From assembly GCA_917880885.1 (NCBI GenBank), contig OU862919.1, forward strand, positions 50,133,058 to 50,197,057: 64,000 bases of DNA. Direction: 5' to 3'. A program made the translations under genes and the position numbers. Position 1 is the stretch's first letter; every line of letters starts with the position of its first letter. A model generated the notes under the pieces. It saw only the letters and a program-made list of their open reading frames with translations, was not told the DNA's origin and searched no databases. This document shows positions 36,240 through 47,900 of the stretch, piece after piece. Source of the DNA: Limnephilus marmoratus. Its lineage: Eukaryota; Arthropoda; Insecta; Trichoptera; Limnephilidae.

Positions 36240-36580
36240 TTATATATTATTATGTACTTTTTAATTTGCTTATTGTTATAGTATTTACTTATTATTATCT
36301 ACTTCTTTCGTATCATAATTTACTTACTGTACTTTATAATTGTTTATTAGTATTTACTCATAATTATTATGTACTTAATTTACTTATGTTTATTTACTTA
36401 TTATTAACAAATTGTTTATTATTGTTTACTCATAGTTATATTAGATATTATCTACTTAATTTATTTATAATTATTTATAATTATTTACTTAATATATTAT
36501 ATTTATTACGTAAACTATATAAATTTATTACTTAGTTATTATTATTTTTAATATACATAATTGTTTATTATTATTTACCT
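36240..36580. repeat. AT-rich low-complexity (TTATTTACTTA-like)
   Basis: Repeated TTATTATTTACTTA motifs produce an artefactual Leu/Tyr-rich frame (36266-36535). Confidence 0.8.
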
Positions 36581-36581
36581 G

Positions 36582-36634
36582 ATATTATTTAGCTGCTAGC
36601 TATAATTAAATTATAGCTAGCAGCTAAATAATAT
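36582..36634. repeat. Perfect 53-base palindrome
   Basis: Arms of 26 bases (36582-36607 and 36609-36634) match perfectly around a single A. The core is TAGCTGCTAGCTATAATT and its complement. Confidence 0.9.
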
Positions 36635-37034
36635 ATAATATACTGCTCAGCTATAAATAAATTATTAATAATCCATGACTGAATAATGGTTCTCAGTGCT
36701 TTTTTTGTAAGTTTATAATTATATTTTCATTAAGTTCATATGTATGTTTTTTTGTTTAAATTACATTGTAAAACTGCATATCTCGATACAGGAATGCCCT
36801 AGTGTGATATGCAGCGTATGTTTTTCATGTATTTCTTCTTATTTTTCAATAAATAAATATATAAAATAAAGATGTCGGCATGATTCGTGATCCAAAAGCC
36901 TGGCCAATCGGGCCTTAAATTTCAAACACAAATGTCTCTTATTTTAACTTTATGAGTAAAACCTCAAATTGTAATATTTAATTAAATGAAGACAATATTA
37001 GCAAAACTCAATCAAAATCTGAAAACAGAAAAAG

Positions 37035-37110
37035 ATATTGACACCTCTAGGACGCGAACCCAGGACCTTTTGTTTTCTGGGCAAACGTGCTAACCACTGC
37101 GCCACGGTAT
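37035..37110 (-). repeat. tRNA-like (SINE) sequence
   Basis: The minus strand shows A box TGGCGCAGTGGTTAGCA and B box GGGTTCGCGTCC, with an anticodon-like arm between them. A matching acceptor stem could not be closed, so a SINE head is preferred over a tRNA gene. Confidence 0.5.
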
Positions 37111-37179
37111 CGATATCAAATTCGGTAATTTTTAACTGAGTCATACTTCGACTAAGAACCACCCACATTATCTTAACGC

Positions 37180-37305
37180 ATTACGTGGTGTCACCCCCCC
37201 CCCCCCCCCCGGACGGACCAATTTTCTACACATCTGTGAAGTCGAAATTGGGGGGACGTTATCCGCCCCGGGTGCCACCCATGCTAGCTACGCCACTGGG
37301 TAGGA
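37180..37305. repeat. Interspersed repeat with a long C tract, copy 2
   Basis: The same block order as 16745-16985, including about 16 C, GAAGTCGAAATTGGGG and GGGTGCCACCCATGC. Confidence 0.6.
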
Positions 37306-37731
37306 GATGTGGAAGAGGAAAGTGGGGAAGTACCTGGCAATTTAGATATAGGCACCAAACACGGCTAAAGCCATTTCAAGTAACGTTTCAATTCTGAATG
37401 GTGGTCTTACACCAGGGCGATACTGAGAATATATTCCACTCTGGAACATACTTCGAAATATTTTCCCATAGAAGAATATTATTAATTTAAAATAGAACAA
37501 TAACTTTGTAAACACCACTTTTATAAAAATAAAAAAAAGAATATTATTTTTTCCGTACAAACAATTCAACTTTTTTTACCCGAAAACTACCTTAAAATGT
37601 TGGAATTTTGCAGTTATTTATCTTTTTTACTTGTACTATCATATAGAATCACCTCCCGAAGTTTGTGCACTTTACCCCCGGATACACTACAGAAATAACG
37701 TAAATAATAGTGTGTAAAGCCTCAATTACTT

Positions 37732-38081
37732 TGAGCGAGTTTACAAGCTACTCAAGTTTTAAAGCGGGTAAATCGGCGAGTGAGATTGTCATCATGACAC
37801 ACAAAACTGTCCACTCTCTCAGTAGCGAACTACCTAACGACGCCAGCGTGAACTAATTCTTTCAGATGTTTGACAGTCGAAATCAGCTGTTTATTGGCCG
37901 CCATATTGAAAACATAAATAAATCAATCATGAGTAAGCGAGTAGCAAGTAAAGTTGACGACCTTTCAACTTTTTTCATATATAGTCAACAATCTGCTAGT
38001 TAGCAAGTAATACGATTACACTGAGCGAGTTTACTAACAGATAGTGAATTTTCCAGATAGTAGCTTGTAAACTCGCTCAAT
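37732..38081. mobile_element. MITE with TTGAGCGAGTTTACAAGCTACT inverted ends
   Basis: A 22-base perfect terminal inverted repeat, about 345 bp apart. GAGCGAGTTTACT also occurs internally. No target duplication was identified. The flank at 37560-37690 resembles the right arm of the MITE at 51104-51912. Confidence 0.6.
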
Positions 38082-38214
38082 GTCATCGAGACTTCAGTGG
38101 CTAAACCACAGATTGATAACGCCTTCAGAAGGCGAAACAGCTGTCAAGCGTTACATAGCAGAAGTAGTTTATAAATAAACTGTTTCATATAAATGAAATA
38201 ACATCATTACTGAA

Positions 38215-38962
38215 CTAGCTGACCCGGAAAACGTTGTTCTGCCATATAAATTATTTCTAGTGAATATTTTGAATTTTAAATAAAAAATAACGAATGTATT
38301 GTAAGTGTGTGGGGTGGGATCTATGACAGAAAGAGGAATGGAGCGCTGTAAAGGATGTAAAGTGAAAAAAGTAATATATTTTTTATCCTAAAGTAGGAAA
38401 ATGAAATAAAGAAAATCAATATCAATTTCGAAGAGCAGTTGAGTGTACGACATTTTTTGTTAGTCCGTCTTTAGCCAACACACATAAGTTCGATGTTTTG
38501 CCCCTGCGAGAATATGCCACGTATAATTAATTGTCCGTGTGAAAAACAAGGTGTGCCCAAATCTAAGCCCCAAACATGAACGACTTGATCATGTGTGGAT
38601 GAAAGTTCGATGAGGTGGACGTAGCGCCACCATTGTTCGTCATTTAACAACATAAATAACGAACGACTTGTAAATTTGTTCATACAAAAATACTAAAATC
38701 GCGATTAAAAAATGGGAGGGTGGAAATTTGGGGTTATAGGTATTTTGTGATGCTAAAAAAAAATACAAAAAAAAAATTGTCAAAAAATAGAAAAAAATTT
38801 CAGGAGAGGGATACCCTAATCACCTAGCGGTATGAAATGTACTTTACGACCTATTCTCATACCTACTAAATATACATAAAAAAATCATAAAAATTAGTTG
38901 AGCCGTTTTGGAGGAATGCGGCCACAAACACCATGACACGAGATTTTTATATATATAGATAG
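38215..38962 (-). mobile_element. Helitron fragment with helicase remnant
   Basis: On the minus strand the element ends AACGTTTTCCGGGTCAGCTAG followed by T, the Helitron CTAG-T terminus. The far end carries CTCGTGTCATGGTGTTTGTG. The frame at 38471-38683 contains GLDLGTPCFSHGQLIIRG, which matches the C-terminal motif region of Helitron (Pif1-like) helicases. The following residues have decayed. Confidence 0.75.
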
Positions 38963-39000
38963 TGTTAGGAAAGATTTTGTAATATTGTATTTATTTTCAG

Positions 39001-39622
39001 TAAAGATGACAACTTCCCTAAGAATATGCACCATGTGTGTGGCAGTCGTCGTATTATTCTGCAGCGTCTCTGCTGCTCCCGCACCTGATGAAGCTCCCAT
39101 GCCGGTAAATATATTTATTTTTTAAATACCTCCCTATAACAAAATTACCAGACCCTCAAAAAATCACGAAATTTGACTTTACTTGTCAAGATTAACCCTT
39201 AGAAATTTAAACAAAAGAAATACACATTTCAATTAATTTTAAAAATACTTTTATCTGCCCGTTTTAAAATAACTGTTCCCATTTTTATTGTACTTCAGAA
39301 CAAAAAGGTTTCGGTAATTATTTCAATAGACGAAAAGGCCTTTATTTTCCATTAAAAAAGGGTACGTAGTATATTGATTTATGTAGTTTTTGAAAAACTC
39401 TAAGTTCTTTATTTTCAGTACGAATACAAATACGACGTCAAGGATCCCGAGAAGAACCTTTTCTTTGGAGCCAATGAGCTGGGGGACGCCAGTGGAAAGG
39501 TGACAGGCGCCTACAGGGTGCTTTTGCCGGATGGGAGACTGATGACCGTGGAATACAGCGTTGAGGGAGAGAGTGGTTTTGTTCCCAAGATTACCTTCGA
39601 AGACAATGCCAAACCCTTTTAG
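39001..39622 (+). CDS. RR-type cuticle protein (chitin-binding, pro-resilin-like)
   Basis: A structural protein of the chitin-based exoskeleton, secreted by epidermis. CDS = 39006-39104 joined to 39419-39622, 100 residues. Residues 1-24 form a signal peptide: the hydrophobic stretch MCVAVVVLFCSVSA is followed by a likely cut before APAPDEAP. Residues 34-93 carry the Rebers-Riddiford chitin-binding region: YEYKYDVKDPEK, then GKVTGAYRVLLPDGRLMTVE and GESGFVP. Both intron ends are canonical (CCG|GTAAAT, TTTTCAG|TAC). The exon at 39001 itself opens after TTATTTTCAG, so an upstream exon must exist; it is not located with certainty (26481-26551 is one candidate). AATAAA lies at 39670-39675. A minisatellite follows immediately. 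No low-complexity elastic repeats are present, so it is a short RR protein, not resilin itself. Confidence 0.9.
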
Positions 39623-39669
39623 AACTATAGAAACCTAATCGTTTATGCAGCAAGCCACTCAAAAATATG

Positions 39670-39675
39670 AATAAA
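39670..39675 (+). terminator. Polyadenylation signal of the cuticle gene
   Basis: AATAAA 48 bases after the stop codon. The minisatellite starts about 30 bases further on. Confidence 0.6.
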
Positions 39676-39702
39676 ATACTATAATAATTATGCTGTATAA
39701 TG

Positions 39703-39972
39703 TGACAGAGATTTGCTGCAACCAAGATAATTTGTTGACACAGAGATTTTATGCAAAGGACATTTGCTGCAACAGAGATTTCTTGCAAACGACATATGCT
39801 GCAACACAGATTTCATGCAAAAGACATTTGCTGCAACAGAGATTTCATGGAAGGGAGTTTTGCCGCAACAGAGATTTCATGCAAAGGACATTTGCTGCTA
39901 CAGAGATTTTATGCAAAGGACATTTGCTCCTACAGAGATTTCATGCAAAGGACATTTGCTGCAACAGAGAGT
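39703..39972 (+). repeat. 32-bp minisatellite, about eight copies
   Basis: The unit is ACAGAGATTTCATGCAAAGG followed by ACATTTGCTGCA. Degenerate copies trail to about 40070. As 32 is not a multiple of three, all three forward frames stay open and read related peptides (AATEISCKGH, NRDFMQRTF, LQQRFHAKDI). These frames are artefacts of the repeat. Confidence 0.9.
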
Positions 39973-40079
39973 AATTAGCGGAAAAGATTTTTTTCTGCTA
40001 CATAGATATTTGACTTTGATGAGAAATTTGGTGCGACAGAGATTTAGTGCAGCAAAGATATGATGCAACATTAATAATC

Positions 40080-41900
40080 AGATTTGTTAAGATTTGAATG
40101 AATATTGATTTACAGCAGAGATTTGTTAATAAGTACATAATATTATTATGTAGATTCCACAATTGCTGCTGATATTTAATTCATTTTTTTCTTCTTATAT
40201 TAGGTATTTGATACCTTTTTGTATTGCTGATATGGCTTGGAACTGCAACTTTAATATATCTTGGAAAACTGTTCACAACTTGACAAGGCACGACAAATGA
40301 TATGTAAATACACCTAGTTTTTAAGTGAGGACTCCAATTATTAATATTTAATTAATGCATGAGTGAAATAATTCTTATTATTTCTGAGTTGTTAACAAAA
40401 CTATTTATTATTTATAAATATATTTTTTTATGCACAAACTAATTTTCATAATATTTATCTGTTGATAAAAAAACAAATACTAATCTTTTACTGCACTCAC
40501 TTCCTCGCTGATTATTTAACATCTTTATTTATTTAGAATAAATAATGTTTCAAGCAAAGATAATGTTATAATAATTTATCCTCGCCAAATGCAATATTTG
40601 CCATTGAAATTGATTTTATTTATATAATATTTAATAAACATTTCCCTATAAAATGAGTCTGTTTTATTTTCAAGGGAATTGTGTCTAAAAATAATAGCGT
40701 TTTGACTGAGAGTAGGTACTTTTGCAAAAAGATAGGGGTCTCAAGACATACATGGCACCAAAAAAATACACCTCTATACGTAATCCACATTTAAAAAAAG
40801 GAAGGGCAAGATTATATATAAGGCAAAGAAAACATCACAAATAATCATTTAACGAGGGCGGCTTGTTTTTATGTCATAGAACGACCAAGCGAATCAGATA
40901 CATTTGTTTGGTCATGTTAAGAGTACAAGAGAAAAGTTGAGAAATGCATTTCCTTTATAACTTGCCACCCTAGGCAGCTGCCTTGGTTGCCCAGGCCTAA
41001 ATACGGCACTGTGTTTGAGGCAATGTTTGAAGCAAGTAACGCGGCGGACCGAAAATCTGTATATCTGTCAATAACTCACAACGCATCGATAAAAACCCTC
41101 TACTATGCCTTCATATTACAATATATGTTTCATACCATTGTCTTAATTTGCAAAATTGACCTAGATGCGCCATCCACATACTAGCTTTGATAATCCAAGC
41201 ATTAACTTCAATATTGCAGCAGGTTTTGTAAAGAAGCATTGGGTTTTTGTCAAATATTCTACAAATCTGGAAATTGAGTGAAACTGGGAGTTAATCTGGC
41301 AATGCCAATTGGTGTCTACCATGAACCTAAAAAGCCCGTTCTAAATCATAACCATTGGAGCGATCACGCGAAATAAATAAATTTGCCTCGATCGCTCGCG
41401 ATTTCGCAGAAGATTATTGAATATTTTCGATTTCTGTATGTTGTCTGTGGTATATTTGATAATGAAAGGTGCATATCTACTGAAAAAGGACAAAATTTTA
41501 AACGTAAACAGCTGATCAAAAATTCGACGTGAAAAAAATATTTAAAAAATTTATTTTTAAAATCTTTTTAAAATAGTCTACGAAGTTCGGATTTGCGACA
41601 TCTATGTCATAATAGATAAAGCATTTCAATAGCTTCGTTTTAAAATAAATGGCTTGCCGGGGAAATGTTCTAAATAATTACAATAAATGTCTTACGAATG
41701 GTAGGAAAATGTGGTCCAATTTTGGACCGCTATCAATCGCAGAAAAATAAAAGTGGTCCATTTTTCGACCGTAATCGCTGTAGTGGTTAAACAACATTTT
41801 CTAAACCTGCATAATAAAGTGTTCATTTTGTTTTTTGTTATTCCATCAGCTTTCAGAAATGTACGAGTATCTGCCTGCTGCAAATGGTGTAATGGTCATC
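40080..41900. other. Intergenic DNA between the cuticle gene and HFM1, no gene recognised
   Basis: Searched on the minus strand for the remaining HFM1 exons, which encode the winged-helix and Sec63/helix-hairpin-helix parts. None was seen. Small frames at 40987-41184 and 41711-41883 resemble nothing known. Confidence 0.4.
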
Positions 41901-41923
41901 TATTAGAAGCAGTAACAACTTAC

Positions 41924-44900
41924 CTTATCTTGAAGCTTGGTCAGAATGACTGCCACTCCTTCTGTATCGAACTGTGGTCTTCCGGCTCGTCCCATCATCT
42001 GCAGGACTGTGCTCTCCTCGTATTCCTGGAATAACACAAAATAAATATTTTCAATATTACGACAAATTTTATTAACACATAAATACCCAAAAAAAGGAAC
42101 ACCACAAACCTGATATGCTCCATTGTTGTAAAATTGAGTTGTCTTGATAATAACGAGGTGGGCTGGCAAATTCACTCCCATCGCTGGAAAAATGTATTCA
42201 TTGTAATCTGATACGTAATAGAAATGAACTAATAACATGGAAAACAGGTTCAGATTGCTAGACACTCTGAGTATCACAATGGTGAAAGACCACCAATCAG
42301 AATCAAAATGTTGCTTGAAAAAGCTTTAACTGTATTTGATGAACAGATCTGAATAGTCAGGTACTTTCTAACCAGTGCTTCCCCTCCCCACTCCCTTTAA
42401 CACAACACCCTCACAATATACCCAATTTATTTTAAATTTGACAAATTATTTCTATGAACACAGTAAACCTTATTTTTTTGTTATGTATATACCGCACAAG
42501 AGTCCCAACTGCTCCCGCCTGAAGCCAGTGAGATCATGGCATCCCCAATTGGGGTATGTTGTGAGGCTGAAAGTATTGGGGAGGGGACACACAAGAGTCC
42601 CAACTGCTCCCGCCCAGTCTTGGATTTATGAATAGGCCCTACAGGCCGCGGCCTAGGGGCGGCAGCCTACAAGTGAGTATTACGATAGATGGCAACTTCT
42701 AAGAAGAAGGAAGGGGCAGCGCAAATACAGTGGCCTATACTCGTGAAAAGTATAAATCCGCCACTGCTCCCGCCTGAAGCCAGTGAGATCATGGAATCCC
42801 CATTTGGACTAAGTTGTGAGGTTGAAAGTAATGGAGAGGAGATGCACAAGAGTCCCAACAGCTCCCGCCTGAAGCCAGTGAGACTATGGCATCCCCTATT
42901 GGGGTTTGTTGTGAGGCTGAAAGTAATGGGTAGGGAAAGGAAATGGGAAACGGGGAGGTGAAACTAAAGAACTATGTACCTGGCTATTCCGATCTGGTCA
43001 CCAAACACATCTAAAGCCATTTCAAGCAATTTTTAAATTCTGAAAGGTGATCTTACACCAGGGCGATACTGAGAGTATCTCTCACTCTGGAATGTGCAGA
43101 AAATATACAATATATTATTTTATATGAATAAATTGTGAAATAACACAAATTTAAAATTATTTTTTAATATGAATACCGCACAAGAGTCCCAATTGCCGTA
43201 TGAAGCCAGTGAGACTAAGACATCCCCAATTGGGGTATGTTGGGAGGCTGAAGGTAGTGGAGAGGGGAAGGACATAGGGAAGAGGAAGGTGGGGAAGTGC
43301 CTGGCTATTCAGATCTGGTCACCAAACACGGTTAATGCCATTTCAAGCAACGTTTCAATTCTGAATGGTGGTCTTACACCAGGGCGATACTGAGAGTATC
43401 TTCCACTCTGGAACGTATCGCAAATATACTGTTTATTATTCTAAATGAATAAATTGTGAAATAACATAAATTAATCAAATAAAATTTATTTGCCATGCCG
43501 GGATTCCATCCCGCGACCTTCGGCGTGCGAGTCAAGAGCCTTACCGCTAGACTATGCCGGCCGTCAAAACAAATCAATTATATAAAATTTATTTGCGTAT
43601 ACCGGGATTCGAACCGGCGACCTTCGGACTGCTAGTAGAGAGCCTTACTTCTCGACAACAGAGGTCATGACACAAAACTATAAAATGTCTATTTAAATTA
43701 CTAAAATGTAAGAACTTACATAAAGTGGAAGTAGTTATAAGTAATGGGAGATCGCCTTGTCGGAACATTTGCTCAATAATATTTCTATCCGACTGAATAA
43801 ATCCTGCGTGGTGGCATCCTATTCCACTCCTCACTAATACCTGAAAAGTAAAGATTAAAGCATCTTTCAAAATATTTTGACATTCAGATGGAAATCAGCT
43901 CGCCGGCAAGTATAACAAATGAAACATCACACAACTATATCCTCCACATTCTTACAAACTCTTTTCTTTTCTGATTCTTTACATAACGGATAGTTTATAC
44001 ATATGTCTTCTATCCACGTGCGTCGTGCGTGTCACACTATTATATTCTCCTAAAGGGAGTATTTCACCATCCTCCTCATAGATTATTCATATGATAACAT
44101 ACATATCACGACTTATTTATTTAAAAAGTCTGAGTTTACTATTCGGTAAGTACTTACTTGAACCTATCTCTACATATTATCAATTAAAGTCCTCCAACGC
44201 GTCTGTCTGTCTGTTAGTGATAAACTCAAAAACTACTGAACGTATTTTCATGTGGTTTTCACCAATATATAATTTGTCAAGGTTTGGTGTAAATTGGTTG
44301 AATTATATAATATATAAAGGAGAAAGTCAGTACACGAGCGGGGTGGCAAACGGGCGGGGTGGATTTAATTTGTATGCAAACTACAGTTTTATGCCGAGGT
44401 TGATGAAATTTCGCACATGAGACCTTCAAAACAAGAGGAAGGTCACTTTCTATATTTGATTTCGAAAACTCTTTGTAAAGCACGGTCATCGCCGGGGAAT
44501 TAAGCTAGTAGTAAATCTGGTGGCTACAAATAGAAAGAGTTTTTTACGTGTTGTAAGTATTTATTTGTTTATTTATTAATATTCGTTATTATTGATAAGA
44601 TATCATGAGACTGGTGAAGTATCCCTTGAGACACTTGTCTCTGTTCATTTGCTCTGCTTCTCACACAACCATCAATGTTCAAAACATATTTTAAAATATT
44701 TTTTTGGTATGTTGAAAAATATACAAGTAAATATAATAGAAAAGAAACACATGTAACCTAAATTTCAATAATTGAGCAAAGTAATACATTTATCATTATT
44801 GTTATTTAAAAAAAAAATTAAAACATCCCTTTGAAATGCCATTAAAAGGGATGAACAAAAGAATAACCCATACCTTATGTGACCAGACGTCCCGTTTTCA

Positions 44901-47900
44901 CCGGGCTAATCCCGTTTTCAGGCAGCGTGTCCCGGTGTCCCCGAACACAGCTTCAGGACGCCAAAATGTTCCGTTTTCAAAAAGAAACTCGCAGTAGAAT
45001 TTTAAAAAAATATGTAAGTGCCCAAATAAGAATCCTGGTGGTAGAATCTAGCATTAGAAAATGAAGATGTGGACATGCGCAGTAAAAATAATACAGAATT
45101 TTCAACACGCTTGCTCATAAAAACTCGTAATGTATCTGATCATAGATAACAGATATCTGACGAGAAAAAGTACTCTTTACTCTTTGATCTGACGTTTACA
45201 GAGTTTACACATAAACTTATTAGTAATTACGTTTATTAGTAAAAAAAAAATTCTTTTAATTTTAAACAAGGTCCAGAATTCCAATGGTCCAAGCGATTGG
45301 TAGCCGCAGGATGAATTGTAATCTAGCCTCTTTTGTACTGGGCTATTGAGGTGATTTTTCGCGAAAAGAGTGCTATATAAGTTGTCCAAATTTATTATTA
45401 TTATTACCTGCTGCGTTGCGCGCCTGATCGAGAAAGACTGGTTGCCTTTTGACCTTCCCAGCCAGACTTTCTCAACCCATCGCCTTGCACCGCAGTTGGA
45501 GGGATGGATTCATACGTCCGCCACTATTGGACACACTGACCCCTAGAATCCTTCCCAGCCTCATACATTTTTCCTTCCCAGAACTTTCTATCCTACCCTT
45601 CCATATGACATAGGCTCGGAGGGAAATTATTTTCCTCAGGGCCTCCTGTGCAGAGCTAATGTAAAAAAAATAATTATCTACCTTTTTTTCGGTGTCCCGG
45701 TTTGGGTGAAAAAATAAATGGTCAAGTTACCCATACCCTTACCTAACGTAAGCCATTTAACTTTTGGTTTTATTGATATTTTTCATCACTTTTAGTGACT
45801 TTTCAAAGGAGTGATGAAGTTGCACATTGTTGAGTTGTGTCCGGTAACCTAAAAACATATCGTCCCTCACAATGTAACACCGTGTATCTGAATTTTTTTA
45901 ATGCTCTTATAATTATTTTTGTTTTATTATTTGAAGAAAGTTGAATAGAATTACTATATATTTCTCGCATAAGAATAAGGCATATCTCTGTATTTCTCAG
46001 CTTTTTTGTATGTTATTCCGCGAATGTCATTTAAATTACCTAACACCTAACAATATTTTATGTTTTTAATGAAAAAAATTACTTCTCCAAAGTTACTGCT
46101 CTCTAGACGTGGGCAAAATTGAATGACTGAATTAAATGAATAAATTCAATCTTGTAACACACTCGATCTGATTCTCATTTCAAAAGGAATTAAATCTTTA
46201 TTCCTTAGCCTTGGCCTTGCATCTTACGATTTTTTAACAGCACCATATTTATTTTTATTTCGATTAATTTATTTTACAGTTAAATATTTCATGTTATATT
46301 GAGGTAAGAAAATAATAATGTACTCTATAAATATTGTAGTGTTTCGAAGGAATTAAATTAAATATTATACACCTACTACAGGCGATGCGCGCCGCGAAAT
46401 TGCCCATCACGTGTACTGTGTAGTATCCCGCGCAGTAAATCTTATACCTATAAAAAAACCCCGGCCAGAGTCCCCATCCCCAATCCAAGTGACAATCCAA
46501 ATAATTCTGAGCTCCGAGAGTCGCGTCTGTTTCACAGTTGTCCCGCAAGTCCCGCCAGTCATAGTCACGGAGGAATCGTTCCTCCGTGGTCATAGTCCTA
46601 CAAGCTGTTCGGTCTGTGCGAACTCAATCCGCAACGACCGCAACCCCAATCTCTGTTTCACTTATTCAAGGAATCAAAACATTTATTTCTTATTCATTTG
46701 TGACGTCGTAGTCCCACGGGTGCCCGGGTACCACGTGTCGAGTCGATCCGGCCGGTCCGCGGAATGCAAGATATTCAAGTCACAGCAAGACAAAAGACAC
46801 TTATTAGTCAGAAGTTCCCAATTCATTTCTTGATGCCCGCAGAGAATCGGTTCGTCGTTAGTCCCCGCGCGGCCAAGCCGTCATCTTCTTCGGACCCTGA
46901 ACTTTAATAAAAAGACTAAAAGCGAAAGTTAATCCTATGTTTTTTCTCCCTCACACGTGCGTAAATTGTGATGCAATGCTTGTAGAAACAAAACGATCTT
47001 TATCTACATAATTGTTTTTTTTTTTATGGTATCTGTCTCTGTCTACTCTAGCCGTAAACAAAACATCGAACCGTGATACTGATAAATGATAATCGAGCGA
47101 TTTGTTTCTTTATATTTTTGTAACAAATTATACGACGCGTGTCGCCAGGGCTTTTGAGGTAGGTGCATTTAAAATATATATATTTGAGTGAAGCTTATTC
47201 TAGGTGACCGGTCCGGATATACCTATGAAAGCGCGATAATAGTATGTTTTTTATGTGAATTCCGCACAAGTCCCGTCTGGAGCTAATGAAACTATGGCAT
47301 CCCCAATTGGGATATTTTGCAAGGCTGAAGGTAGTGGGAAGTTTAGATCACGTAAAGTGAAACAATTTTAAGTTTAATAAATAAATAAAAAATAGTAAAA
47401 CTTTAGGGGTTTACCACAAAAACTGTTTAATTTTAAGATTTAATTGCTAGCCTCATATAAACACATTTTTCTTGTCAAAAATTTGTCTTTTGGGCAAAAT
47501 AATATCTAAGTACACATTGAAATATTTCATTAACAACCTCGTCGCGCGTCGTTTTTAGTACCTATGATTATTCAGAACAACATAATTTACCCTAAGAAGA
47601 GTGCTTTGCATAGTGAAAACTTCTTTATCACCGTTGTGATTTGAAACTCGATGTTTTGCGGTTCATCGTAGCCTTTCGGTCTCCTCTTTCGCTTCGTAGC
47701 CTCATAATAAAATATAAGCGAGTTTTTTTTTTTTTTTGAATTAAAGGAACGAATAAAATGAATCAATTCAAAAGAATCGAAGGAATCACAATGAATCGAT
47801 TCACTCCTGGGAATGAGTCTGCCCATGTCTACTGCTCTCTAAATATTAGTTGACCCTTTTTTTAAAGATGTGCTATTTTTTGTTTAATATTATAATATGA

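Noticed and set aside
36266..36535. 89-codon Leu/Tyr-rich frame resembling a membrane protein.
   Set aside because: It is translated AT-rich simple repeat with no start context or homology.
39690..40063. Three overlapping plus-strand frames of 75-99 codons.
   Set aside because: All are produced by the 32-bp minisatellite; a period not divisible by three keeps every frame open.
43491..43562. Possible functional tRNA gene on the minus strand.
   Set aside because: The T arm is altered (GGATGGAATCC) and the acceptor halves do not pair. A second damaged copy follows in tandem.
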